Assembly (NCBI GenBank): GCA_963766725.1 | Contig: CAVYBK010000001.1 | Location: 204,007-268,006, forward strand | From: DATEOR01 sp963766725 | Lineage (GTDB): Bacteria > Actinomycetota > Thermoleophilia > Gaiellales > Gaiellaceae | Reading direction: 5' to 3' | DNA: 64,000 nucleotides | Shown: positions 37,042 through 46,115 of the stretch, one piece after another | Layout: each line of letters opens with the position of its first letter | Numbering within the stretch: position 1 is the first letter of the stretch | Notes under the pieces: generated by a model | The model's database searches: none | What the model was told of the DNA's origin: nothing | What the model saw: only the letters and a program-made list of their open reading frames with translations | Translations under genes and position numbers: made by a program

Positions 37042-38093
37042 CGACGTAGCGGCCGACCCGGTCGCGGATCTCGTCCTCGCCGAGGTCGAGGCGCTCGAGG
37101 ATCGTGTACCGGTCGGGCCGCGTCGACGGGGCGTGGGCGACGGCCGCGGCGAACTCGCTCGTCCGTGAGGCCGAGGTCGTCGGGAAGGCGGGCGACGCCG
37201 TGGCGGCGCAGGGCGGCGTCGAGGAGCGTCGAAGAAGCCCGTCCTCGCGCAGGAACGAGGCGAAGAGCGCGCCGACCGCGACCTGCTCGCCGTGGCTTGC
37301 GCGGTCGGGATAGAGCGCGTCGATCGCATGCGAGATCTCGTGGCACGCGCCGCTGCACGGGCGGCTCGACCCGGCGACGGCCATGGCGAGCCCGCTGAGG
37401 ACGAGCGCCTCGGCGAGGGTGCGCTGAGGAAGGAGTCCGAGCCGAGGTCGTCGGTGCGTCAGGACGAGCGACTCTGCGCCCGAGCGCGCGAACGTGGCCG
37501 CGAGCCCGTCGATCGGCTCGCCGCGATCCTCGGCGGCGAGCTCCCAGTCGGCGAGCGCGCTCAGGTTGCTGAGGGCGTCGCCGATCCCGGACGCGGACCT
37601 GCTCCTCGGGCGAGCGGCGCACGTAGTCGAGGTCGACGACGACGGCGATCGGGATGTGGACGCCGTAGGAGCCCTTGCGGCCCTCCTCGTCCTCGAGGGA
37701 GGCGACCGGCGAGGCGATGCCGTCGTGGGCGAGGTTCGTCGCCACGGAGACCATCGGCAGGCCGGCCTGGCTCGCCGCGTACTTCGCGACGTCGAGCGTG
37801 CGGCCGCCGCCGATCCCGACGACGGCGTCGTGGGAGCCCTCGCGGAGCTCGTCGACGAGCTCGAGCGCCGCGGCCGACGCTGCCGCCGCTCACGGAGTGG
37901 ACGACGCAGTTCTCGAGCGCCGGCTCGACCTCGGCGACGACCTCCTCGCCCGAGCCCGGGGCCGACGACGACGGCCACGTGCCCGCCCGCCGAGATGCGC
38001 CCGTCGCTGAGAAGGCCCGGCAGCGCCGTCGACGGCGCCGCTCCGCACCTCGATCGCGAGCGGGCAGGCGACCATGCGGGCTAGTAGCGCCAT
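37025..38093 (-). CDS. sn-Glycerol-1-phosphate dehydrogenase-like protein (at least seven frameshifts)
   Basis: Reading through seven or more single extra bases gives about 353 residues matching the AraM/EgsA family: 'VVGIGGGRTLDVAKY' (NAD site), 'VATNLAHDGIASPVASL', 'GSYGVHIPIAVVVDLDYV', 'GIGDALSNLSALADWELA' (metal Asp), 'GSSRPCSGACHEISHAID' (metal His) and 'SHGEQVAVGAL' (metal His). The enzyme reduces dihydroxyacetone phosphate to sn-glycerol-1-phosphate, the archaeal enantiomer. It sits between a nucleotidyltransferase and a CDP-alcohol phosphotransferase, so the product may be activated with CTP. ATG 38093, preceded by GGGAG, is preferred, and 38075 is an alternative. The break density is the highest in the window. 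Confidence 0.8.
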
Positions 38094-38809
38094 GCGATCT
38101 CCCGCGCCCGCGCGAGGTCGGCGTCGTCGTCCACCTCGACCCAGTCCACGCTCCCGATCGGCGCCGTTCGCACCGTCCCGCCTCGGTCGACGAGCTCCTG
38201 GAAGCCGTCCTCGTAGTAGAGGGACGGGTCCCGCCGCCAGGTCGCTTCGAGCGCGTCGGCGAGCGGGGCCGCGGCGGCCGGGCCGATGAGGGCGACGCCG
38301 ATGTACTCGCCGTCGCGCCCTCCGAGCTCCTTGCTGATCCGCTCCACCGCGCCGGCCTCGCCGAGCGCGACCTTCATCGCCTCGCCGCCCGGAGGCCTTC
38401 GAGCTGTCGACGGCGAGCACGAGCCCGTCGCCGCCGTCGGCGAGCAAGGTCGTCTCGACGCTGGGGGGATGCACCGTGTCGCCGTTCACGAGCAGCGCGC
38501 CCTCGGCGAAGGCGTCCCGCGCGAGCCAGAGCGAGTGCGCGTTGTTCCACTCCTCGGCGCGGTCGTTGAAGACCGGGCGCGAGCCTGAGGCCGTGGCGCT
38601 CTTCGAGCTCGGGGACGAGCTCGTCGACTCGGCCGGCCGCGAATCCGGTCACGACGGCGACCTCCTCGACGCCCACCGCGGCGAGGTTCGCGAGGACGAG
38701 GTCGAGGATCGTTCCGCTCTCGCCGAGCGGGAGAAGCGTCTTCGGGAAGCTCGCGGGTCAGCGGCCCGAGGCGCCTGCCGGGGCCCGCCGCCAGCACGAC
38801 TGCCTTCAC
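38081..38809 (-). CDS. Sugar/alcohol-phosphate nucleotidyltransferase (CTP transferase-like; three frameshifts)
   Basis: About 241 residues after removing bases near 38747, 38583 and 38396. The nucleotide-binding N-terminus 'VKAVVLAAGPGRRLGPLTRELPKTLLPL' region (G-x-G-x-R), 'GVEEVAVVTGFAAGRVDEL', 'ALLVNGDTVHPPSV' (metal Asp), 'LAVDSSK' and 'LYYEDGFQELVDRG' fit the phosphocholine/inositol-phosphate cytidylyltransferase-like group. With G1P dehydrogenase and a CDP-alcohol phosphotransferase next in the operon, cytidylylation of glycerol-1-phosphate or another polyol phosphate is a reasonable hypothesis. GTG 38809 is the start, divergent from the GT2 at 38844. Confidence 0.78.
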
Positions 38810-38843
38810 GTCACGTCCGGGCGCATGGGACGACGGTTCTATC

Positions 38844-39834
38844 ATGGCGCCTCGTCCGATGAGCGCAGCGAAGGCCGAGAGAAAGCGGGCCGGCTCGTCC
38901 TTCGTCATCGCGACGAGGAACAGGCCGGACTTCCTCCGCGACGCGGTCGAGAGCCTTGCGGCGCAGACCGTCCTCCCGGAGGAGCTCTGCATCGTCGACT
39001 CGAGCGACGAGGCCCCGGCGCGCTCGGAGATCGAGGAGCTCTGCGCGTCGGCGGGCATCCGCCTCGACTACGTCCACCCGGCGGCGCGCGGCCTCACCGT
39101 GCAGCGAAACGTCGGCATCGACCGGACGAGCGGCGACCCCGTCTTCCTGATCGACGACGACGTCTGGCTCGACCCGGACGTGCACGAGGAGATCCTCGCC
39201 GAGTACGAGCGCTGGGGCCCCGAGCTCGGCGGCGTGCGCGGGTCGCCGGTCCACCCGCCCAACCCGGCCAAGCCGACGATCCTCTGGCGCAAGCTCTTCG
39301 GCATGGGCGGCTGGTGGCCGGAGGCGAGCGGGCAGCATGCGCGGCGGGTTCTTCGTCGAGGGTGTCTCCGCGTCCAAGGACGTGCGGCGGCTCGAGTACA
39401 TGAACGGCTGGTTCATGTCCTACCGGCGGGAGGTGTTCGACAAGGTGCGCTTCGACGAGAAGCTCTCGGGCTACGCCTGGAAGGAGGACATCGACTTCTC
39501 CTACCGCGTCGTGCAGCAGGGCTACGTCCTCGTCCAGACGCCGCGCGCGCGGATCGACCACAGAAAGAGCGACGTCGAGCGCTTCACGCCGTTCGACCAC
39601 CAGCGCATGAACCTCGCCAACCAGTTCTACCTCCACCGCAAGAACATGCCCCAGACTGCCAAGAACCGCGCCGCGCTCTGGTGGGCGCTCGTCGGCATGT
39701 TCGTCCTGAACGCGGGCAAGGCGGTGCACACGCGCGACCGCGGCTACATCACCGGCCTGACCGTCGGAGCCTGGGAGCAGGCGCGCGGCCGTGGGCTCAT
39801 CGATCCCGCGGCCGAGCGGGCCGACTCGAGCTAA
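38844..39834 (+). CDS. GT2 glycosyltransferase (one frameshift)
   Basis: A 329-residue enzyme with the frame broken near 39340 by one extra base. GT-A motifs: 'SFVIATRNRPDFLRDAVESL', 'ELCIVDSSDEAPARSEIEEL', 'GLTVQRNVGIDRTSGDPVFLIDDD' (metal-binding DDD), and 'YAWKEDIDFSYRVVQQGYVLV' (the ED acceptor motif). A C-terminal amphipathic part ('LANQFYLHRKNMP') probably touches the membrane. ATG 38844 or 38859 could start it. The intergenic space to the minus-strand operon is only 34 bases. Confidence 0.85.
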
Positions 39835-39872
39835 ATGCCCTGCAAATCGGCACGGGTACGATCCGCTCCGCG

Positions 39873-41003
39873 GTGATCATCCTCGAGATCCTCTTCTGGG
39901 CCAGCCTCGGCGCGATCCTCTGGACGCATGTGGGCTACCCGCTCTTCGTCGCGGCGCTCGCCGTCGTGCGGAGGATGCGCGTGGCGAAGGAGGACATCGC
40001 GCCGAGCGTCGCTGTCGTGATCGCGGCGCACAACGAGGAGGGGGTTATCGAGCGGCTCGTCGAGAGCCTTCTCGCGCAGGACTATCCGGGTGGGCTCGAG
40101 GTCGTCGTCGCCTCCGACGCGTCCACCGACGGCATGGACGCACTCGTCGAGCGGCTCGCCGAGCGGGACGGCCGCGTGCGGCTCGTCCGCTGTCCGCGCG
40201 GGGGCAAGGTGGCGGCCCAGAACCAGGCCGTCCGCACGGTGGAAGCCGAGGTCGTCGCCTTCGCCGATGCGGGCGCGGTCTGGGAGCCGGATGCCCTCCG
40301 GAAGCTCGTCCGCAGCCTCGCCGACCCGAAAGTCGGATACGTCGCCGGCAAGGTCTCCTTCGGCGAGCCCGAGGGGACGAATCGCGAGGGCCTCTACTGG
40401 CGCTACGAGCTCTGGCTGCGCGGGCGCGAGTCGGCGGCCGGCTCGATCACGGGCGGGAACGGCGCCATCTACGCCGTGCGCCGGGCCGACTACGTCGAGG
40501 TCGACCCGCGCTTCGGACACGACCTCACCTTCCCCTACGTGACCGTGCAGCAGCGGCATGCGCGCGGTCTACGACGCCGGAGGCACGCGCCTGGGACCGC
40601 CCGGCTCGCGACCTCGAGGACGAGTACGGCCGCAAGGTGCGCATGTTCGAGCATTGCTGGCTCATCCTCGTTCGGGGCGGGATGCTCCGCGGCGTGGGGC
40701 CGCTGTATGCCTTCGAGCTCTTCGCGCACCGCGTCCTTCGCTACGCGAGCGGCGCTCCTGCACGTCGTTCTTCTCGCGACCAGCCTCGCCCTCGTCACGA
40801 GCGGGCTCGTCTACGAGCTCGTGCTCGCCGCCCAGCTCGCGCTGCTCGTGCTCGCGCTCGCCGGCCGGCTCCGGATTCCGATTCCGGGCGCGGCGATCGC
40901 CTACTACTACGTGCTCGTCACCTGGGCGACGGTCGCCGCGCTCTTCCGCTACGCGCGCTTCGGCGTGCCCCCCGTCTGGGAGAAGGTCGAGGGCACGCGG
41001 TGA
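39873..41003 (+). CDS. Membrane GT2 glycosyltransferase, cellulose-synthase-like (three frameshifts)
   Basis: About 375 residues after removing bases near 40556, 40611 and 40757. An N-terminal helix ('VIILEILFWASLGAILWTHVGYPLF') is followed by a GT-A domain: 'SVAVVIAAHNEEGVIERLVESL', 'VVVASDASTDGMDAL', 'EVVAFADAGAVWEPDALRKL' (DAG in the DxD position) and 'SITGGNGAIYAVRR'. 'DEYGRKVRMFEHCW' holds the RxxRW-like region. Helices follow at the C-terminus. Enzymes of this type polymerise or extend glycans at the membrane. The stop overlaps the next GTG. Confidence 0.82.
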   Translation: MIILEILFWASLGAILWTHVGYPLFVAALAVVRRMRVAKEDIAPSVAVVIAAHNEEGVIERLVESLLAQDYPGGLEVVVASDASTDGMDALVERLAERDGRVRLVRCPRGGKVAAQNQAVRTVEAEVVAFADAGAVWEPDALRKLVRSLADPKVGYVAGKVSFGEPEGTNREGLYWRYELWLRGRESAAGSITGGNGAIYAVRRADYVEVDPRFGHDLTFPYVTVQQRHARGLRRRRHAPGTARLATSRTSTAARCACSSIAGSSSFGAGCSAAWGRCMPSSSSRTASFATRAALLHVVLLATSLALVTSGLVYELVLAAQLALLVLALAGRLRIPIPGAAIAYYYVLVTWATVAALFRYARFGVPPVWEKVEGTR

Positions 41004-41582
41004 AGCGGGCGGTCGACCTTCTCGGCGCGGGCGTGGGGCTCGCGCTCGCGAGCCCCGTCGTCGGCATCGCCGCCGCTCGCGATCAAGCTGGACGACGGCG
41101 GCCCGGTCTTCTACCGCCAGCGGCGGGTGGGGCGCCACGGCGAGGAGTTCGACCTGCTCAAGCTGCGCACGATGATTCCCGGCGCCGAAAAGGAGGGGGC
41201 GGGCTGGGCGGTGGACTACGCCGATCCGCGCATCACCCGCGTCGGGCGAGTCCTGCGCCGGCTCTCGGTGGACGAGCTGCCGCAGCTCTGGAACGTCCTC
41301 CACGGCGAGATGAGCCTCGTCGGTCCGCGCCCGACGCTCGCCTACCAGGTCGAGCAGTACACGCCGCGGCAGCGGAAGCGGCTCGACGTGAAGCCCGGCC
41401 TGACCGGCTGGGCGCAGGTGAACGGCCGCGCGAAGCTCCTCTGGACGGACCGCATCGAGCTCGACCTCTGGTACGTCGAGCACCGCTCGGCCTGGCTCGA
41501 CCTCAAGATCATCGCGCGGACGCCGCGCGTCCTCTTCAGCGGCACCTACCGCGGCGACACCGGCGGCTGGCGGCACGGATGA
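41000..41582 (+). CDS. Polyprenyl-phosphate sugar-phosphate transferase, short form (one frameshift)
   Basis: A 193-residue phosphoglycosyl transferase after removing a base near 41076. An N-terminal membrane segment ('AVDLLGAGVGLALASPVVGIAA'), then 'IKLDDGGPVFYRQRRVGRHG', 'FDLLKLRTMI', the Asp-Glu pair in 'SVDELPQLWNVLHGEMSLVGPRP', and 'VKPGLTGWAQVNGR'. It starts a lipid-linked glycan by moving a sugar-1-phosphate to undecaprenyl phosphate. This is the second of three such enzymes here and is coupled by 4-base overlaps to the GT2 and ATP-grasp genes. Confidence 0.92.
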
Positions 41583-42547
41583 CCGCCGTCCTCTTCACGT
41601 GCGCGGGCCAGCGTGTCGACATCGTCACCGCCTTCGGGCGCGCCGGGGGCGAGACGGTCGCGGCCGACCTGAACCCGCTCGCGCCCGCGCTCTACGCGGC
41701 CGACCGGTACTTCCTCGCGCCACGCATCGACGACCCGGGGTATGTGCCCGCCCTTGCCGCGGCCGTCGCCGAGCACGGCGTCGAGCTGATCGTTCCCCTC
41801 ACCGACCTCGATATGACGGTCCTGGCGCGAGCATCGCGACGAGCTCGGCGCGCTCCTGCTCCTGCCCGGCGCCGAGGTGGCCGAGCGGACGAACGACAAG
41901 TACGTGACGCACCTCTTCCTGCAGGAGCGCGGAATCGGCTCGCCCGCCGCCTGGCTTCCGGACGAGCTGCCCTCCGACTTCCCCTTCCCGGTCCTCGTGA
42001 AGGCCCGGCGCGGCTTCGGATCGCGCAACATCTTCCGAGCCGAGAACCGGGATGAGCTCGACTTCTTCCTCGCGCGCACCCCGGCGGAGTCGTTCGTGCA
42101 GGAGGTCTGCCCCGGCGAGGAGTTCTCCATGGACGTCTTCTGCGACCTCGAAGGCCGCTGCCTGAACGCGATCCCGCGAACGATGATCGAGTCGAAAGGC
42201 GGCGAGTCGATCAAGGGGATGACGATCGCCGACGACGAGCTCATCGCACTCGGGCGCGACGTGAGCGAGGCCCTCGGCGTTGTCGGCCCGGCGACGGTGC
42301 AGTGCTTCCGCGCCGCGGCGGGCGACCTGCAGGGTGACGGACGTGAACCTGCGTTTCGGCGGCGCCTTCCCGCTCCCCTCGCGGCCGGGAGCGAGTATCC
42401 GGCGCTCGCGCTGGCGCTCGCACGCGGGGAGACGGCCCGAGCCGCGGGTGGGCGAGTTCCGGGAAGGCGTCGTCATGACGCGGTTCTTCTCCGAGACCTG
42501 CCTCGTGCGCGGCGCAGGACGGCACGCTCTCGCGGTTGTCGCAGTAG
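41579..42547 (+). CDS. ATP-grasp ligase-like protein, carbamoyl-phosphate synthase-like (five frameshifts)
   Basis: About 321 residues. Extra bases near 41830, 42335, 42440 and 42510 and one missing C near 42377 break the frame. N-terminal Rossmann-like part: 'VLFTCAGQRVDIVTAFG', 'VAADLNPLAPALYAADRYF'. ATP-grasp part: 'TNDKYVTHLFLQERGI', 'PFPVLVKARRGFGSRNIF', 'SFVQEVCPGEEFSMDVFCDLEG' and 'VTDVNLRFGGAFPLPLAAG' (metal-binding N/E region). Such proteins in glycan clusters join an amino acid or small acid to an amino group. The reaction here is unknown. The next gene starts 40 bases on. Confidence 0.75.
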
Positions 42548-42587
42548 GCCTTCGGGCGCCCGCGGTACCCTTCTCTCCCGGGTCAGG

Positions 42588-44021
42588 ATGGTTCATTTCT
42601 CTCGCTTTCGTCTCGCCGCGGCGCCTGTGCTGCTGGCCGCGCTCGTCGTGGGCGCCTCGGCCTGCTACGGCGAGGGCGACGAGCCCGTGGCAGCGGACAC
42701 GGCTCGCTACGCCACTACGGAGAGCGCTCGCGCCCGTGCCGCCGCCACCTCCCGCCACCGCCGTCCACGTCGTGGACGGGGATACGGGCAAGCCGGTCCG
42801 GCGAGCCCGCGTCGTCGCCCGCGGCGCCGCGGTGAGGGCGACGCCGAAGGGCGTGGCGGCTCTCGGCGTCCCGCGCCACCGCTACGAGGTCCGCGTCTCC
42901 GCTCCGGGCTACGCCGCGCGCACCGTGAAGCTCGATTTCCGGAGCCGGCTCGACCATCGGGTCGAGGTCTGGCGCCCCGCTCTCCAGTGGCCTCTCTATG
43001 GCGCGAACCCGGCCCGCACCCAGGCGCAGGGTGCGATCAAGGTGCGTCCGCCGTTTCGAATTGCATGGAGGCGGGAGCTCGGAGGGTTGATGGAGTTCCC
43101 CGCCACGACCTGGGAGGGAGTCGCGTACGTGCACACGATGGGTGGCGCGCTGCGCGCGATCTCGATGCGCACCGGCCGCGTCCTCTGGAAGCGCGACGTC
43201 GGCTCGCTCATGGCGTCGTCTCCGGCCATCGATCCCGAGCGCGGCGTCCTCGTCTCGACCTCGATGCAGCCCGGCTACGTGACGGTGCGCTCGCTCGAGA
43301 CCGGGAAGCTTCGCTGGCGCTACTACACCGGGCTGACCGAGCCCTCGCCGGTCATCAGGGACGGAGTGGCGTACTTCGGGGCGACGAACGGGAACGTCTA
43401 CGCGCTCGACCTCGACACGCACAGGCCGCGCTGGGTGTTCCACGGCGGCGTGAAGATCACGTCGAGCCCCGCGCTCGTCGGCAACCGGCTCTACTTCGGC
43501 GACTACGCAGGCCGGGTGTTCGCCCTCGATTCGCGGAACGGCCGCGTCATCTGGCGCGGAAGCGCGGGCGGCCGCGTCTACGGGACGGTCGCGGTCGCGG
43601 GCGGACGCGTCTTCGCGCCTTCGGTGTTCTCCGGGCTCTCCGCGCTCTCCGCGAAGCAGCGGCCGCCTCCTCTGGCGCATCTCGGCGGGCTCGTACGTCT
43701 ACTCGTCGCCCGCCGCCTATAGGGGACGGGTCTACTTCGGCGCCTACAACGGGCTCGTCTACGCGGTGTCGGCCGGCTCGGGCCACGTCCTCTGGACGCG
43801 CGCCCGCGGGCGGCCGTGTCTCCGGGGCGGTGCAGGTCGTGGACGGTCTCGTCTACGCCGCGAGCCTCGAGGGCCGCACGACGGCCTGGAACTGGAAGAC
43901 CGGCAACACGGCCTGGACCTTCCCGCACGGCAAGTACGTGCCGGTCTCGGGTAGCGGCGAGCGGCTTCTTCTGCACGGGGCGACCGAGCTCTTCGCGGTC
44001 GAGCACAAGCGCCGCCGATGA
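42588..44021 (+). CDS. Secreted PQQ-type beta-propeller protein, probable lipoprotein (three frameshifts)
   Basis: About 476 residues after removing bases near 42720, 43661 and 43808. Signal peptide 'FRLAAAPVLLAALVVGASAC' ends at a Cys that could be lipid-modified, although the lipobox is not ideal. A carboxypeptidase-regulatory-like domain follows ('VHVVDGDTGKPVRRARVVA'), then PQQ-like blades of the form W-x-x-x-x-G-x-x-x-x-S-P with 'RVLWKRDVGSLMASSPAI', 'NVYALDLDTHRPRWVF' and 'RVFALDSRNGRVIWRG'. No metal or PQQ-dehydrogenase residues are evident, so it is more likely a BamB-like binding scaffold than an enzyme. It overlaps the next gene by 4 bases. Confidence 0.82.
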   Translation: MVHFSRFRLAAAPVLLAALVVGASACYGEGDEPVAADTARYATTESARARAAATSRHRRPRRGRGYGQAGPASPRRRPRRRGEGDAEGRGGSRRPAPPLRGPRLRSGLRRAHREARFPEPARPSGRGLAPRSPVASLWREPGPHPGAGCDQGASAVSNCMEAGARRVDGVPRHDLGGSRVRAHDGWRAARDLDAHRPRPLEARRRLAHGVVSGHRSRARRPRLDLDAARLRDGALARDREASLALLHRADRALAGHQGRSGVLRGDERERLRARPRHAQAALGVPRRREDHVEPRARRQPALLRRLRRPGVRPRFAERPRHLARKRGRPRLRDGRGRGRTRLRAFGVLRALRALREAAAASSGASRRARTSTRRPPPIGDGSTSAPTTGSSTRCRPARATSSGRAPAGGRVSGAVQVVDGLVYAASLEGRTTAWNWKTGNTAWTFPHGKYVPVSGSGERLLLHGATELFAVEHKRRR

Positions 44022-45267
44022 CCAGACGGCGCTGGATCCTCGCGATCGTCGCGCTCGCTCCTGGTGCTCGGCGCCGGAGTGGCCGTCGCCGGCTACGTCG
44101 TCTGGAAGAACCGACATCCGGGGACGATCCGCGGCTCGAGCACCGTCGAGTTCGAGACGACGGAGGAGCCCGGCGCGACGACGAGGCCGGAGGAAGTCGT
44201 CCGCAAGGTCCCGTGGCCCACGTACGGCTACGACGAGCAGCGCACGCGCTATGCGCCCGGTTTCGACCTGCGCCCGCCCTTCACGACCACCTGGGACAAG
44301 GGAACCGGCAGCCTGCTCGAGTTCCCGCCCGTGGTCGCGTACGGCCGGGTCTACGTCGGGACGAACGACGGCCGCTTCCTCGCAGTGAACGCCAAGACGG
44401 GCCGCGTCGTCTGGCAGAAGAACTTCTCCCGCTGCATCGCGGCCTCGCCGACGATGGGCGAGGACGTCATCTACCAGCCGCTCATGGACCCGTTCCCGTG
44501 CCGGGAGCACAAGCAGGATGCGGCCGGCTACGTCGTGGCGATCGACCCCGACACGGGGCGCGAGCTCTGGCGCTTCGAGGCCGGCGTCGTCGAGACCTCG
44601 CCGCTCGTCGTCGGGAACCTCCTCTACTTCGGCTCCTGGGACAAGAAGATGTACGCGGTCGACGTGAACACCCACAAGGCCGTCTGGACGTTCCCGACCG
44701 GCGACCAGGTGAAGGCCGGCCCGGCGTACGCTGGCGGCACGCTCTTCTTCGCGTCCTACGACAACAAGGTCTACGCCGTCGACGCGCGCACCGGGAAGCT
44801 CCGCTGGTCGGCGAGCGGGACCGCGAACTTCTACGCCACGCCGACGGTCGCCTACGGACGCGTCTTCATCGGGAACACGGACGGGCGCGTCTACGCCTTC
44901 GGCCAGGACAGCGGCCACCTCCTCTGGGCGAAGGCAACCGGGGGCTTCGTCTACTCCTCGGCCGCGGTCTGGCAGAAGACGGTCTACGTCGGCTCCTACA
45001 GCAAGCGCTTCTATGCGCTCGACGCCGGCGTCTGGCGACGTCAGGTGGTCGTTCGACGCGGGCGGCGAGATCTCGGGTGCGCCGACCGTGCTCGACGGCG
45101 TCGTCTACTTCTCGACGCTCGAGGAGAAGACGTTCGGCCTCGACGCCCAGACTGGGAAGAAGCTCTGGGAGTTCGACGACGGCAAGTACAGCCCGATCGT
45201 GGCCGACAAGGAGCGCGTCTACCTCGCCGGTTACAAACGCCTCTACGGGCTGACGCCGAGCGGCTAG
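44018..45267 (+). CDS. Membrane-anchored PQQ-type beta-propeller protein (two frameshifts)
   Basis: A 415-residue paralogue of the preceding gene, with single extra bases near 44058 and 45028. The N-terminus 'RRRWILAIVALLLVLGAGVAVAGYVVW' is an uncleaved anchor. A loop with 'WPTYGYDEQRTRYAPG' follows, then about seven propeller blades ('GRVYVGTNDGRFLAVNAKTGRVVWQK', 'LLYFGSWDKKMYAVDVNTHKAVW' and so on). Cys in 'SRCIAASP' and 'FPCREHKQD' may pair. Function is unknown. It could hold a glycan or protein partner at the outer face. The stop is shared as CTAG with the opposing eIF2B-like gene. Confidence 0.82.
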
Positions 45268-46065
45268 GCGTTCAGCAAGGCGTAGCCGTCGTGCAGGAAC
45301 GGCGTGCGGTCGATCAGCGCCGCGATGTCCAGCGGCGGGAACTCGCCCTCCTCGGTGACGTAGAGGTCGATGTGTTTCGGTGACAGTGAGGTCGAAGCGG
45401 TCCTCGCCCGGGTGGCGCGGATCCTCGGGCGCGAGCTTGATCACCTCGCACGCCACGATCACCGGCACGCCCGCCTTCTTCGCCGCCTTGGCGAGGCCCG
45501 ATGTGCCGACCTTGTTCACGAGGGAGCCGTCGCGGAAGACCGTGTCCGCTCCGAGCAGGAGGAGGTCGACGGTGCCGACCGCGTGCTCTGCGTCGGAGTC
45601 GTCGACGAGATCGACGGCGAGCTCGTTGCCGCGGAGGGCCTCCACGAGCTCGCGCCCTTCCTCGCCTGGCTCCGAGACCGTGCAGACCATTCGTTCGGGC
45701 GGCGTGTGCTCGACCGCCTCGCGCACCGTCGCCGAGTTCGAGTGCGTCATCACGGTGCCCTGGATGTGCGGTGAAAGGAGGACTGCGATCGCCTTGCTCG
45801 CCCGCTCGCGGCCTTCGATGACCGCGCGCGCCTCCTCGATGATCTGCTCGTCGCTTCGCCCGGAGACGAGGACGCGTCCTAGTGCCCCGGCGATCGCGCC
45901 CATTGCCGGACGAGCGCGCACGATCCGTTGCGCGAGCGCGACCGGATCCTCGCCCATCTGCACGGCCTCGCACACCGCCTCGACCGCCTCACGAGCGAGC
46001 CAGCTCGCCCCGTGACGGTCGTCCTGCTCGATCAATTCGACCCGTTCCGCCAGCCTGGAGTCCAT
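45264..46065 (-). CDS. eIF-2B alpha/beta/delta family protein (one frameshift)
   Basis: A 266-residue protein with one extra base near 45384 (expected 'LTVTKHIDLYVTEEGEFPP'). Family motifs: 'RASKAIAVLLSPHIQGTVMTHSNSATVREAV', 'MVCTVSEPGEEGRELVEAL', 'TVDLLLLGADTVFRDGSLVNKVGTSGLAKAAKKAGVPVIVACEVIKL'. The Asp in 'LLGADTVF' and the nearby Lys-rich loop match the sugar-phosphate isomerase members. Bacterial and archaeal forms include ribose-1,5-bisphosphate isomerases and methylthioribose-1-phosphate isomerase. It is shorter than MtnA. The substrate is unknown. It is divergent from the GT2 at 46116. Confidence 0.82.
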
Positions 46066-46115
46066 AGCCTCCCTTTGGGTTCTCCGAGATCGTGCTGATG
46101 GTAGCCTGCTGCGCG

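Noticed and set aside
37561..37893. Separate small genes within the G1P dehydrogenase region
   Set aside because: The short frames each hold only one block of the same family motif set in the correct order, so they are pieces of one broken gene.
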